Counted from the stretch's first letter, positions 1-12,175 are shown. The stretch is DNA of 64,000 bases from Odontesthes bonariensis (GCF_027942865.1 NC_134507.1:33276447-33340446); one strand, 5' to 3'. Program-made: numbers and translations. The notes: a model not told the origin generated them from the sequence alone.

Positions 1-1340
1 GAACCCGCCAACAGGCCAGAAGCTGTAACAGCAAGCTCAGGAAACCATCAATCCCAGGTCTCTGCTGCTTCCAATACACCCAACAAAGAAAACACGTCTA
101 CACGTAGAGGCACGTCTACTTCTACGCCAGTTCCTACGCTTATGCGGGTGAGTCATGTAAATACAATATTTGATACAAACTCGTGTCAGCAACAGCCAGC
201 ATGACAGTGTGTCCTTAGCCAACGTACAAAGAAGCATAAACTAACGCTTCCCCAGCATCCTTTTGCAGCTTTGATGGTGGAACCTCTGGGAGCTCCTTCT
301 TGTTCAGGGTTTGACTCCAGTTCAGACTGATAGTGTTGTTCCATTCTACCAGAGTAACGTTCTTTTCACCAACTTACTTCCTCCCCCGCAGCTTGCTCGG
401 CAGTTACCATGGTAACGAGAATCTGGCTTTCTCAAGAATTTTGACCAAAGCCTGTCTCACATTTCAGTAAGACCTCGGGAAATTGTACCAAAAAGGGCAA
501 AACATGTCTCCTTTAAAGGACCAATAAGAGCTACATCTCAGACTCTACAGGCCTCAGTTTACTTGTTGAATGTGTGAGTGGGTCGGTGTGAAAACTCAAC
601 ATCTACGCTGTTATTTCCAGCTCCTACATGTAACTGAAATTCCGAGAGAAACTCAGAATAAGTGCACAGCAATACACAGTACAATGTTTGGCAGTGACTA
701 AGTGCCTTTAGCACAGACAGGAGGGTGGAGCTGAGAGGTGATATTCAGTGGGTCTATATGATGAGATTAGTTCGATTATAGCTATGGTTGGGTTATGCTC
801 CTTATTTGAGCAAGGGTAATTATCTTGGCTATATGGCGGTGAATGAATCGAATCATAGGCACAAAGCACGTCATACCCCGCCCGGTACGATAGGTGGCGC
901 TGTACCCGTTTCAACTATTGCTAATAGAGCCACCTCCGGTTGACCTCTTCACCACAACCAACAACAACAACAAACAGGCATTCGAGAAAGATGGCGAACG
1001 AAGGGCAAGATGACGCTACGTCCCTCTACATTTTGTTTGTGATGAGCTGCTTATTGCACAAACGCGACTCACAACCGAGTTATCTCGGGGTCTTAATCCG
1101 ATCGCGAGTAACCGATCCAATTTTTTGTCAGATTAAGGTGTACACATGAACTTAATAAATCAGTCTTATTTTAATTTAGCCCTTAATCCGATTCTTTCAG
1201 TGCCATGTAACCTCATTTAATGACGCTGATACCAGAACAACCAGATGAGCCTCCAGCATCCACCTGTCCTGATAGTCCCTCACAAGCAGCTGTCTGTTGT
1301 TAGCACGTTAAGCTTTGATTGGTCTGGGCTGGTCTGTGGC
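1..1340. other. Intergenic, no gene recognised
   Basis: No convincing coding exon or RNA gene is visible. Around 990 a short reading frame starts in a good Kozak context (aagatggcg), but it runs only about 50 codons and has no visible partner exon. It may be a transposon remnant. Confidence 0.4.
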
Positions 1341-1344
1341 ATTA

Positions 1345-1352
1345 TTTATAAA
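1345..1352 (+). promoter_or_regulatory. TATA box of secreted-protein gene 1
   Basis: The sequence TTTATAAA lies about 45 bp before the start codon at 1393. This spacing suits a TATA box with a very short 5' UTR. Confidence 0.55.
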
Positions 1353-1392
1353 CCTTCACCCTTGCTGTTTCCTCTCATAGCTTGTTTTCACC

Positions 1393-2697
1393 ATGACAGC
1401 TGCTGGGTTCTTCCTGAGGTATAAGCACAAGCTGCCTTTTACAGTTTTTGTTTGATTGGAAACATTGGTTAATATTGCATTCTTACTCTTTGTTGTACAT
1501 AATTTCAGGATTTCCCTCTTGGCCTTGTTGACTGCTGCTACATGGGGTTTTCCCACTAAAGGTGTGCTATCATCTGTTGTGGTAAAACATTACATGCTTG
1601 CTTGAATCAGCTTCTGCTAAACTTGTTGTCATGCACCCAGGTTCAAAATCAGCAGGCCAGAGCAGCAGCGGCACAAGAGCTGCAGGTCATTTTGGCTCTT
1701 ACCAGGGAGCAGCCGCTGGCCGCCCGGTGACCGTGCCCTACACTGCTTCCAGTAACACTTATATGGCGACACCTGCGCCGGTCTCTGGTCAAAGTCAACC
1801 GGTTCTTCAGGCTGACCCAAGACTCAACAGCTATGGCTCATTTGTGCCAACTCAACTGGTTGTCCAAGCTCCTGGCCTTGTCCAAGGTGCTCTTCAGGCA
1901 GACCCAAGACTCAGCAGCTATGGCTCCGTTGTGCCCGTGCAAATGGCTGTGCAAGCTTCTGGTGTCCCACAGGCTGTTCAGACGGGTCCAGCATTGAGCA
2001 GCTTGAGCTCTGGCCTGCCTGCAACAGGATACTCTACTGTCACTTATGTGCCTGTTGACGTAGGATCTGACGCTGGCGCTCTGCAACCTGGAGCTGCCCA
2101 ACCTGGACCACAAGGTAAATCTTCTGCTTGGAGTGTAGATGGCCCAAAATGTTTGGAGTGGAGCTTTTAAGTTTACATCCTAGGAAACTGCGATGTCAAC
2201 ACTCTGTGCTATCAGAGCTTCTGCTGTGAAAAGGACTAATTGTGAAATGTCTCCACACAGAAACCCAGTGGGCTATTGCTCCCTCAGTCTTTGAGGATGC
2301 GTCAGCCCAAGCCCTCAGCCTCACTGACGTTCTCCCTGCAGCCCCTCTGTCACCACCTGGCCCTGTCCTCCAGTCAGGGGAGACCTCCAGTGTCACAAAG
2401 GAAGCTGAACTCGGGAATTACCAGCAGCAGACGGAGGAATTCGGCTACCCGGATGAACGCCAAGGGTCTGGACCGGGATCTGCAACCGTACTGGTGCCAC
2501 GCTTTGGTGTGGGTGGATCTCCTAACTTTGACTACAGGCTTTTGTACGGCTTGTACCCCTCTGGAACCTACAGCACCTTCAGCCAGCAGCATGAGAAGGG
2601 CAAAGACTACTTTCAGGATGTCCACTACTTGAAGGAGCATATTACTGACAGCCATGGTTCTGGGCAGCAGAAAAAGTTCTTCCCAAGTGCCCGCTAG
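1393..2697 (+). CDS. Secreted low-complexity protein, gene 1 of a local trio (4 exons)
   Basis: Inferred coding exons are 1393-1418, 1509-1561, 1641-2114 and 2261-2697, all with GT-AG introns and compatible phases, giving about 329 residues. Residues 1-23 form a signal peptide (MTAAGFFLR, then a Leu/Ala-rich core). Exon 3 encodes a Ser/Gly/Gln/Val-rich region with a repeated segment built on QADPRLxSYGS. The last exon encodes a Tyr-rich tail (FDYRLLYGLYPSGTYSTFSQQ) and a basic C-terminus ending in SAR. The start is chosen because a TATA box and the signal peptide agree on it. An AATAAA follows at 2831. I do not recognise the family. The exon plan matches the two minus-strand genes at 9-10 and 13.7-14.4 kb, so the three are probably paralogues. 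Egg-coat or other matrix roles are possible but unsupported. Confidence 0.7.
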
Positions 2698-2830
2698 AGC
2701 TGAACATGATGTGCAGAGGGTATGTTGAGTGGTACCTGCAAATGTCTTAATCACAATGCTCTAACTAACCTGGTTCTGTTTCAGATTGAAAAGATGAATC
2801 CCAACAGCATAAGATTCTTTTTAGTCTATG

Positions 2831-2836
2831 AATAAA
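2831..2836 (+). terminator. Poly(A) signal of gene 1
   Basis: AATAAA lies 134 bp after the stop codon of gene 1. Confidence 0.6.
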
Positions 2837-2849
2837 GTCTTGTCAAATG

Positions 2850-4666
2850 ATCCCACTTTATTGACATTAATGATTAAGGGAAACTATGTCCTGTGAACAC
2901 CATCTGGGTTCAAGGCAAATGGCAGGCATCACCTGTCATATTTGACTGGGACGTTCTGCTTTTGGTTTCAAACATGGCTTCTCAAAGCTCTGCATCTTGA
3001 GAGGAATTGCTATGAAGGTGTTAAATAGTTGAACCCTTTGCTCAATTGACTATAGCGATCAGCTACAGCATCCTTTACAGCCATTTCTCTACACCTGTAC
3101 ATGGCAGCCAGACACAACCCCTTCTATGCAGTGCATGCTTCAAATTGGTACAACTTTGATCCACCACGTAACTCCGGGCACAGATTGCTGAGTGCACGGT
3201 AGCCAACCTGAAGGCTTGCCAAACAAACATTGTGCTTGAAATACCTGGCTGGTTACTCGTTAAATATTATTCTGCAATTAAACCACAGCCAGTGCTGTCT
3301 TTAGCAGTGTCATGTGATGACCTTGTCTGGGTTTTTCCCCCATTCCCTGCAGATGGAATGCTAAAGTAATCGCAAGCCAGTGGCTAATGAACATGATTTC
3401 TATTTTTGTCTCTGGGTATCATATACTAGGACTGTCAAAATTGCTTATGTTCAAATATTCCCTCTAAAAAAAAAAAAGGAAAAGAAACATTAAAACATCT
3501 GTATTTGCGCATTGTCTGACGCACATACGCATCTGGGGGCTTTCAATCAGCCAGGCGACGACAGCATTGTGTCAATAGCAAGACAAACTACAATGAGACA
3601 TGACTACTTGTATAGGTAGTTTAAACATATTTGAGTTTAATATTATGTCATGTTCATTTGGGTGCACATTTTCAAGATGTAACCTCATTTTAATGGTGGT
3701 CAAATAATGAGCTAACCGTAGCTTTTTTTTTTTTTTTTTTTTTTATATTACATAAGTCAACTTTCAGCAGTGACTCCTGTGACCTGTCCCTGACCCCGTC
3801 ATGCAGTGTGCCGACTCAATGCAGACAGCGGCTGCACAGATGTTTTTCCACATTTGAATATTAATATTCACCGTTGTCTGTAAAACCTATACAAATTTAG
3901 AATATTCTTTGACAACCCTACCCTGTACCACTCTACTATTGTGCTTTAATAGGCAACTTGTTGCCTTTCCACTCTGTAATGGCAGGTTCTGCAGTTGTGC
4001 CAGAACATGCCTATTGATGTTGCATCCTCTGAATTTACAACTTCTAAATGGGAAGTCAGATTTCCTAGTTGGTATCCTGGGTAAGCTTTATCCAGTCCTT
4101 GTACAGTTGGAAGTGTACATGGTTTACTGAGTAAACGTGAAATCTTTCATTTGCTATTCTGCTCTAACTCACTGAGCAAAGTATTGGTAGAACTAATGGT
4201 GCTCTCCCAGTACCCAGCTCCTCATCCAGCTTTCAAATTTCTATCCAGCAGTTTTTGCTCATAAGTGGTCCAGGAAAGATGTTGGAGCAACTCTAAGCGA
4301 GAGGATGTGTTGTTGATGCCATTTAAGAAAAATAAAGTTGATTTGAAGACCGGTTTGTCTATGAAAATATAGAAACTATCTTTTGAATTTTAATCCTCCA
4401 TAGATTCCTCAATTGGCCTGTTTGCCTTGTTTTAATGTGCTCTTTTCATGTCTTGTACACGGTTTGTTTTTATTGCTGAGTTAATATTTTACTGTTTTCT
4501 GCAAATGCTTTTATTAGTGTGGTCATTTTACAATCCTTGTATTTTGTTTCATTCCATGTTTGTCCTTTTTAATTGCTATATCAAACATTTTTTTACATTT
4601 TGCTTGAAAAATGCTCTATAAAGTCACAAGCCCTGCAAATCCCTGAGATGCTCAGAGAAAATCTTA
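2850..4666. other. Intergenic, AT-rich
   Basis: Nothing gene-like is visible. There are A-rich (about 3468) and T-rich (about 3723-3744) tracts. At 4667-4682 the sequence TTAA followed by AGGGGACATATTATG matches the left end of the piggyBac-like repeat at 6577, so an older copy of that family starts here. Confidence 0.4.
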
Positions 4667-4686
4667 AAGGGGACATATTATGTTAA

Positions 4687-5190
4687 CACATTGACTCCCA
4701 AGTCACGTAAAACTACGTTTTTACTGCCCATGCGTTGGCTCCCAAATGGTAAAAATACGTTTTTACGTTTTTTTTTATGGATTCTGAATCCATACATTCT
4801 TAGAATCCCTCCACCTACTTCGTGGTTTTATGAACATGTAAACTGCTTTGACACAAGGACACGACGCAAATCCTCTGACCCGGATATGTAAGTATCTAAA
4901 GTGCGACAGGCTGAAAGAGCGCATGTTTCACAAAAGCCCCGATATCTGTTTGTTGTTGATTTTGGTGGATACCCGTCTTGGTGTAGCTAAGGATAGCTCG
5001 CTAATGGCGGCACCTAGAGACACGCAGTTTTGACCCACAAAGAGTTTAAAGTCTCAGCTTTCAAACGAGCCATAACATGTTTCAGTGGCCCTATCACATA
5101 ATATGTGACTGTACAAAAAACGTCAAAAAATGGTTTAGAACGCTGGGATTCTACGACATAATTCCGTAAACACCGCCGGTATTCAATGTG
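4687..5190. mobile_element. piggyBac-type MITE with TTAA target duplication
   Basis: TTAA occurs on both sides (4683-4686 and 5191-5194). The ends are inverted: CACATTGA at the left and TCAATGTG at the right. The 504 bp between has no coding capacity. TTAA duplication is the mark of piggyBac integration. The element sits directly after the left end of another TTAA element (4667), so it is probably nested. Confidence 0.7.
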
Positions 5191-5194
5191 TTAA

Positions 5195-5627
5195 AATAAC
5201 TTTTTGTTTTTCCCACCTGTGCTTTTAGAGCATGATTTGGGTGTCTGAAGTCTATATCTTTATACCACGAGTGTTTTGGGTATATCTGGAAGAATGGACT
5301 CGCGTGTGTTTACTGCATTAAATTTCACACCAGATGCCCAGGTTTTGATGACGGGAAGCAGCATCAAAGCTGAACAATGTGAACTTTAAACCTTATAGGA
5401 TGTGAAATAAAATGTGGTGAAGAGCAGGATTTCTCCACACGTCAGTCATCATGATGTGAGTGCTCAGCTGCATAGAAACATAAGAAGAAGCTCCACTTTA
5501 AGACTGTGTGATTGTAAAGATCATCGTGGATTTGTCACCTTCAGTTTATAAAGAATTTGTTCCAAAAATCTTCCCATGAAGTCATTTTATTGTAGGTCAG
5601 CGCCCCCTGCAGGCTGTAGAGTGAAGA
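5195..5627. other. Intergenic
   Basis: No gene seen. Part of this is probably the body of the interrupted TTAA element whose left end is at 4667. It shares phrases such as TTTGGGTGTCT with the copy at 6577. Confidence 0.35.
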
Positions 5628-5975
5628 GATTCCCCTATTTTACCAGAGAGTTGGCTTGAGAGGCTGATGTTGAGCCTGCACATCGACTTCCCTGATGTGA
5701 TTGTTCTCTGCAGCTGAAAATGGGACTCTCAGATAACTTAGTGTGTCAAACTCCTCTGTTCCCTGTGTGTAGTTTTGTGTTCATCGTCATATAGATAAAC
5801 CAGGGAAGCTCAATTTGATGACATCCTCATACACTGCGTCTTTTTTAAACAGTATAGTTCTATTTTTAGAAAACAGAGTACAATAATAGATGTTTCTGCA
5901 TCTATAAAAAGCTTGTTTGTGATCACTTCTCTCGTGTACGGCCACACCGCCCTGAACATGCCCGATCTCTGAAGC
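5628..5975. repeat. Relic of U2-5S spacer plus 5S fragment, partly inverted
   Basis: Positions 5628-5885 are the reverse complement, with scattered changes, of the spacer between U2 and 5S in the array at 39.7-40.0 kb (for example CTGCAGCTGAAAATGGGACT against AGTCCCATTTTCAGCTGCAG). Positions about 5885-5975 then match, in the same orientation as the array, the end of that spacer and the first part of 5S (TACGGCCACACCGCCCTGAA), followed by a deletion. So one copy of the unit lies 34 kb away, with an internal inversion. Confidence 0.75.
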
Positions 5976-6572
5976 TAAAGTCAGTTTTTGACACATTTTA
6001 TTTAGCTTTTGATACATAATTCTTGTTCTATCAACATGTTTCCTTCACAGCAAGTTGTGTCCCTGAACACATGTGCAACGCTTTGACCAAAACCAATTCA
6101 ACGTGCCATGAGAAAATACAACCAACGGGAAATGACATAAAGCCATGTGCTAACTAACAAAATGAAGGGACCAAAACTAAGTTCTTGTAATGTGTAAAAT
6201 GCAATTAATCCCACAGCACTTTGCACTATAAAAGTATATGTAGATGCGCACAGAAAAGTAAACAGCTGCACATAAGACGTCCCGGTTATCAGATTTGATA
6301 CATTTTTCTGATCTGAACTGCATGTAATTCAGTCTTCACCCAGCTTCTATGTTGGACTGATTAAAGGAGAAAAGTGCTGATATATTGTTATCCCATTAGC
6401 CATTGTTCAGATTTAAACAGAAAGTTTAAGGCTTAATCTTACAGGTAGAGAGGGTGTCAGCTTCCAGCTCCAAATTGATCATGTAGCTTTGCACCCAAAG
6501 GCATTTGAGAATGCATCGTCCACATGTGTGCACGTCAGGTGGTAGAGTCAGGAAAACAAATGCAGGAGAGAT
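5976..6572. other. Intergenic
   Basis: No gene, RNA or clear repeat boundary recognised. Confidence 0.35.
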
Positions 6573-6928
6573 TTAAAGGGGACATATTATGCAAAACTCA
6601 CTTTTTGCAGGTCTTTGTGTTCATATTTGGGTGTCTACTGTTCCTTTAAACACTCCAAGCGTGAAAAAAACCCATCCATCCATTTTCTGTAGGTCAGTAG
6701 AAAGACTTTGGTGTCAAGAAAAATACTGCTGTGAGCCATTTGGATGGCTCCCTTATTGTGACGTCACAATAGGGGAATTTGCATATACCTGTCGAGTCCC
6801 CACCCACTCCCCACCCTCTACATTAGTTGAAGATCTTTTATCGAGCATCGAGCATACGAGCGCAATGGCTACGAAAGGAAAATCACACATGAAGTTGTTG
6901 TGTTGTTGGCTGCACCTGTGATGTGTTT

Positions 6929-7158
6929 CTGGAGACCCAGGTGTCCAGCAGCAGCTCCAGTCTCTGCCGGTGATACCTCCCGGTGGTTTTCACAGCCACG
7001 AACAGGTCAACCTGTGTGAGCTGCTCCACAGGCCGAGGGGGAGCGCTCCTCCGCGCTGGGCCACTCATCGCTCTCCTCTGCCGACCCAGCCGCCTGAAAT
7101 AAGTTGAGAGGTATCACCGGCAGAGACTGGAGCTGCTGCTGGACACCTGGGTCTCCAG
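6929..7158. repeat. Perfect 51-bp inverted repeat
   Basis: Arm 6929-6979 (begins CTGGAGACCCAGGTGTCCAG) is an exact reverse complement of arm 7108-7158, with a 128-bp loop. The arms read as coding-like sequence on one strand ([18 protein letters not shown]). Exact identity suggests a recent origin or gene conversion. Confidence 0.85.
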
Positions 7159-7237
7159 AAACGCACCACAAGTGAGTCAGGCTGGAGACTGCAGAAGCTC
7201 TGCACTGAAAACAAATGAACCCTTAATTCATAGGGAA

Positions 7238-7390
7238 TAGATAGATAGATAGATAGATAGATACTTTATTGATCCCAAAGGAAATTCAAGCATCCAGTAG
7301 CAAGACATAATAAAGCAATACAAATGTTTATACAATTATAAACACTTTAAAAACAATCTAAGAATTAAAAAAAACAGTTTAAAAATACAC
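7238..7390 (-). mobile_element. LINE 3' end with GATA-type tail, minus strand
   Basis: A (GATA)n run followed by TACTTTATTGATCCCAAAGG is the 3' terminus of a common fish CR1/L2-type LINE read on the minus strand. Only the tail and some 3' UTR are present. Confidence 0.6.
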
Positions 7391-7850
7391 TCTCAGAAAA
7401 TAAAGTACAGAATTGTACCTTTAGGGGCACGATGGCTTGTCACTGAGGCAGTACCCTCTGAAGGATAGTTTTGTACCCTTATACTGAAGTAGCTTAACAA
7501 AGACTGTCTATTATACCCCAGCATGTAGAAAAAAGGGTACATATATGTACCTTTTACCACTTGAGTACATATATGTACCTTTTGGACCCTCAAAACAAAA
7601 GGGTAAACAGTACACGCAGCCAGAGGCTACTCATGAGCGGGGCGGGGCATGGCCAGCAACAGCTTATTTGCATAAAAGTGACAGAGCCCTTTAAACGGCT
7701 CAATTTGGGAGAGACTGAAACTGCCAAGAATAGAGCTGGTGAAATCTCTTTATGTGAGAGTGATTTTGTGCAAAGAACTTCATGAACATGTTTGTATAGG
7801 CCATAGACCAATTCTAACTTGTTTAAAGAGGTAAAATATGTCTCCTTTAA

Positions 7851-8815
7851 GTCTCGTGTAGGATGAAAATCCCAACATGGGAAGATGCAATGATGCCATA
7901 TTCAGTACCGAGCCTGTATTAAAAGGTAGGGTAGGAGATCCTGGATTTTGAGTCCAGCGAAGCTGCATTTTGAAAATACACAGGACAAAAGTCCCAACCC
8001 CTTTCTTCAGACTTTGCCCCCGAAGGCACGCCTCTAGAGTACATGAGCACGAAGGTGCACGAGCGCTGTTCTGACAACAAGCGTCGATCGTTGCTGTATT
8101 TAGTATGCTAACTATGTTTAATAATGCTAGCCAAGCTGGCTTTAGTTTAGCTTCCTGCCAAGCTTCTGGGCACACGTAATTTGTTCACGAAGAAGGGTAC
8201 GTGCACAGGGGGAAGGAGCAGATTGCAGTTTGATGGACGCAATCATCGTTAACAGTCCGTTCAATATGACTGGATAGTTTTTTTTCCTGGATTGTTTGTT
8301 CCAAGAGGCCACTAAAACTTTTAATTGGTTGCAATGGGGGTGTGAAGAGTATTTCAAGCAATATGTACAGGGTCATAAGCCCTCCAGCTGGTGTCCCAGG
8401 TGAGATGAATAAAGGCTGCACACACAGAGAGCAAGTCGAGACAGTTGGTTAAGAGGGATGTAAGACTGTTGAGGCACACAGAAGACACCAAGCAGAGGAG
8501 GGGCAAAGCTACGTAGCATAGGCTAACGAGTCACATGCAATTAAAGCTTGGAAAAGGCCAGCGAGTGCAGATTTAACCGAGGCACCTTCATGGTACAAGG
8601 GCAAGCAGGGCCACTGTATTGAGCTTCATCAAGTTATTTTGGTCTGGGTTTGTGTAATGCAATTCAACCATGAGGAGAAGGAAACATGTAGTGGTAGAAT
8701 TCAAAGCAGAAGTATTCAGTTTGCCCTTCAAAAGCAGAGTCAGCCTCAGTGGGTGTGGTGAAGACTCAAATCTTCTATGAAGTGAAAACAATCCTCGAGT
8801 TAAAGTATTCAATAC
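7851..8815. other. Intergenic, dispersed repeat sequence likely
   Basis: No gene recognised. The stretch from about 7920 to 8420 looks like a dispersed fish repeat, but I cannot name it or find its ends. Confidence 0.3.
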
Positions 8816-8826
8816 ACAGACCACAT

Positions 8827-8832
8827 TTTATT
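8827..8832 (-). terminator. Poly(A) signal of gene 2
   Basis: TTTATT on the plus strand reads AATAAA on the minus strand, 139 bp after the gene 2 stop codon. Confidence 0.5.
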
Positions 8833-8970
8833 GGTCATGTTTATTTTGCCAGAGCTCAGCCACATGTTGGAATCTCCATGGAAGTGTCCATGAGAGTCAC
8901 CTGCAGAAAACAGAAGGGGTCAGTATTGATACAGGAGTCTCAATACTTCAGACACTAGTCCAGCTTTACC

Positions 8971-10025
8971 TTAGTACAACTTCTGCCCTTTAGACTCAGT
9001 CTTGGCATCAAAGTGGTCAAAGGCATCCTGGGAGTATTTGGCGTACGAACTGGAGTCGCGGGCTCGTTGGTAGCCACTGCTGGACTGGACGACGTGGGAT
9101 GAAGGGTATACAGCGCGCATCTCAGATGTGTCCTTAGGGACCTGGTCGGAGGTCCAGGCAGACTGTGGGAAAGAACGGTCGATCTTCAAGTTCATTAGGG
9201 CAGCAAGGAAACGAGCAAAGTCTGCGTCCTGCGCAGTAAAGCCAGCATTAGACCCAGAGGAGACGCCGCTGCCGTAGCCAGAGCCAGAGGAGACGCCGCT
9301 GCCGTAGCCAGAGCCAGAGCCAGAGGAGACGCCGCTGCCGTAGCCAGACCCAGAGGAGACGCTGCTGCCGTAGCCAGACCCAGAGGAGACGCCGCTGCCG
9401 TAGCCAGACCCAGAGGAGACGCCGCTGCCGTAGCCAGACCCAGAGGAGCCGCCGCTGCCGTAGCCAGACCCAGAGGAGACGCCGCTGCCGTAGCCAGACC
9501 CAGAGGAGACGCCGCTGCCGTAGCCAGACCCAGAGGAGACGCCGCTGCCGTAGCCAGACGTGCTACTACCAGAGGATCCACTGTTTTGACCTGAGCCAAG
9601 AAATTAGTTGAAGCAAACTATGACAGCATGGTTGGTCATGCTGTCAGTAGCCTCTGTATCACTGCCAATATGTTTAGTAACAAAATTAAAGCTAAAGGAG
9701 TATCTGCAGTTCAAGTGGGTCATTAAAACTGAAGTCTAATATATTGGAAGATTAGGTGCTGCATGATTAATATAGTTGCAGACCCTCTTCCCCCTCATTC
9801 CTAAACAACTTCCCATGTTGGCTGCCTTTATATAAAGTGCACCTAAATGTTGATATACTTGCTTTTCTGGGGGGGATAACATGTTCCAATGCTGAAGAGT
9901 AGGACACAAAGCCAGGAAATCCTGTTTGGATTTCAAAAGAAAAGAAAGAAACTTTAGTATATAGGAGAACAAAAACCTAAACCATTAAACATGAAGACTC
10001 ACCTGAAGAAAACCTTAAACAACAT
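8971..10025 (-). CDS. Secreted Gly/Ser/Tyr-repeat protein, gene 2 of the trio (3 exons)
   Basis: Inferred coding exons on the minus strand are 10003-10025, 9863-9921 and 8971-9590, giving about 233 residues. Exons 1-2 encode a signal peptide (MLFKVFFRISWLCVLLFSIG). Exon 3 opens with QNSGSSGSS, continues as about ten copies of GYGSGVSSGS, and ends in a Ser/Tyr/Asp-rich tail (YQRARDSSSYAKYSQDAFDH) finishing KGQKLY. Intron 1 is GT-AG. Intron 2 keeps frame only with a GC donor (GCAAGT at 9857-9862). The nearest GT lies 4 bp further on and breaks frame. A minus-strand TATAAA at 10143-10148 and an AATAAA at 8827 bracket the gene. Exon sizes (23, 59, long) and phases (2, then 1) match gene 3 and gene 1. 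Function unknown. Confidence 0.7.
9245..9560 (-). repeat. In-frame 30-bp coding minisatellite
   Basis: About ten units of 30 bp (one of 36 bp) encode GYGSGVSSGS. All length changes are multiples of three, so the true frame survives. Some units vary (VSSGS to SSSGS or GSSGS). Confidence 0.85.
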
Positions 10026-10142
10026 GTTGAACAAGACAAAACAGCAGCAACACAATTCAGATAAAACTGGTCCAAAACAGCAATCTAGTGACTGCTGTTG
10101 AGAGAAGATTTGTGCTGTAACTCATCTGAGGCTGCAGCTGAC

Positions 10143-10148
10143 TTTATA
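10143..10148 (-). promoter_or_regulatory. TATA box of gene 2
   Basis: Minus-strand TATAAA lies 118 bp upstream of the gene 2 start codon. Confidence 0.5.
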
Positions 10149-10149
10149 T

Positions 10150-12175
10150 TGGTGCTCTACCTGCTCTAATTACACTCATAAACCTCACCTGGGACCCAGT
10201 CAGATCGTGCTGCATTCAATTCAGCTCTGAAAATGAACACTTCTGACATCCCATTTAAAAAGGTTTGTTGCAACATGTGAGGAATGAACATGGGATGTTT
10301 TAAAGAAGGTGAATTCCGCTTGGTCAGATACGGTGTTAAACATCTGGACCAAAGTCCTGCAGATCACTGTGGGCCCCTAATCTCTGGCTGGGGAGTGTGA
10401 GGGGAGTGACAGAGATTTGGTCTGAAGGACTCCAGGTTATAACCTCGGTTCTAATCCGTCACAAACACGTCACAGTCATGAAATTGAGGTCCAACACATC
10501 ACTTGTCCACTTCACTAGTGGGAGCTGCTAGTTGGGTTTCAAAGGGAAAAAAGTGAGCTCAGCGTGACATAAGACTGGAGTCTTAGTAAGTTCACCTGCT
10601 GAGTTCTGGAAATAACTCTAAGATAATGTTGACTCCTTGGCAGGAATAAGGAGCTCTGCAGCTCTCTCATCCAGAGGATCTAGAAGCATGGATGTGTTTG
10701 GAACATAGCAGAGGGTGGATTCTTACTAAAGTCACGCTAACTGCCTTCTGCGCACTCTGAGATGTTTAAAGCTCAGATTAATATCTGAGCTGAGATGTAG
10801 AAACGTGAGACAACATGATGCAGAGCTGCTCTTTTATTAAGTGATATGGAGGAGATCTTAGATTTATTTCAGATGAACTTGATTAAACAGGACATAACGG
10901 AGGTTAAATGTTTAAAGCACCTTGTGCCATCATTTTGTTCATATCTGGAAGTGTTTCTCAAATTTGTCTTGACGATTTCTGTGGATTTCCATCATTCCTC
11001 CTGAAAACTTGTTGCCTTGTGAGAACAACCACAGACTCCCACAGACTCCCTGTGACACAGCAAACTTCCAACATGGGAAATGTGACATTTGAGCACTTTA
11101 TAGTCTGTAGGCGACTGTTTTCTGTTCTTTGTACTGTGGAGGCTTTAGCAGCCATCAGTGAGGTGGAACTGTACTGAAAATACACTGAAGTTAAAGTTAC
11201 ATTTTTAACTCATTTAAAGAGAAAATGCATCTATTTGAATAATGCTCTTTTTTAATATGGGTCTAAGTTTCTGAGAAAGTCTTTTTTACTGTAAAATGTT
11301 GACTGTCACACCTGAACTTCATATTTATTTATGAAAATGAGAATATTTATATCCCCAGGTTGTTTTAATTCTGAAAACTAACATTTGTTACAGTAGTTCA
11401 CATCATCTGTCCTCATAATTACTTTCATAAAATCCAACAAAGACCAGCCTTTATCATGTTAATATGTAAACTGCAACCTGCAGGTTAACAATGTGAGTGA
11501 CTTAAAGTGTGGAAACAAGTCCACAGAAGTTTTTCTTTTAATTATTAGTCAATATATGTCAACTATCTGCAAGTAGTGCCCACAGGCAGTGTTCTTGCTG
11601 CAGAGACAACCAGGTAAGACATCTGATTCTCACATATAGATGGAACATTAAGCTGTTGCATTATGCCCAGTATTAATCAGACATGTTTGTTCATGTTCCA
11701 GACAGGATAGTGAATGTTTTTGTGCACAGTCCACTGTGTGGTTGTACAGCTCACGACTTAACTGAATATATTCCAACACCTGGCTCGCCTTCTTGCTTCC
11801 AATTGTAGAACAAAATAGATGTTTGATCTGTAAAATCTGATGTAATGGACAGAATCCATGAGAGTTGTTGGATTTATTAATTTATTTAACAAATTTATTC
11901 TAACCCTCCCCGGGTTCTGGGGAGGATTCATCCCTCCAGACCTGATTTTCAGTCCACTTCTTGTGCCATTTTTCATAGCTCAGCCTTTTCTCCCTGTTTC
12001 CCCTCCTTATGAACGGCTTCTTGACAGCCACCCTTCCATGGAGCCCATTTCTGATGAGGCTTCATTGAACAGCTGAAGGTACAGATGCATCTCTCAGGGA
12101 ATTACCTGGTTTCTGCAAAAATGCCATTTCATGCATGTCAAACTGTTATTTTATAGATACAAAGAAATGGGAACA
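10150..12175. other. Intergenic
   Basis: No coding exon, RNA gene or bounded transposon recognised. It is AT-rich, with scattered short open frames that lack splice context. Confidence 0.35.

Larger units (their letters stand above)
6577..7846. mobile_element. piggyBac-like nonautonomous element with TTAA ends
   Basis: TTAA flanks both ends (6573-6576 and 7847-7850). The left end AGGGGACATATTATG and the right end ATATGTCTCCT are inverted matches (AGGRGACATAT). No transposase is visible. It carries a perfect 51-bp inverted repeat (6929-7158) and a LINE tail (from 7238). Confidence 0.6.

Noticed and set aside
2276-2754. Two alternative frames over the last exon of gene 1
   Set aside because: Only the frame ending FFPSAR continues from exon 3 through good splice sites.
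9195-9599. Frame reading LATAAASPLG repeats
   Set aside because: It is the wrong frame of the gene 2 minisatellite. The GYGSGVSSGS frame joins the signal exon and the unique C-terminal tail.
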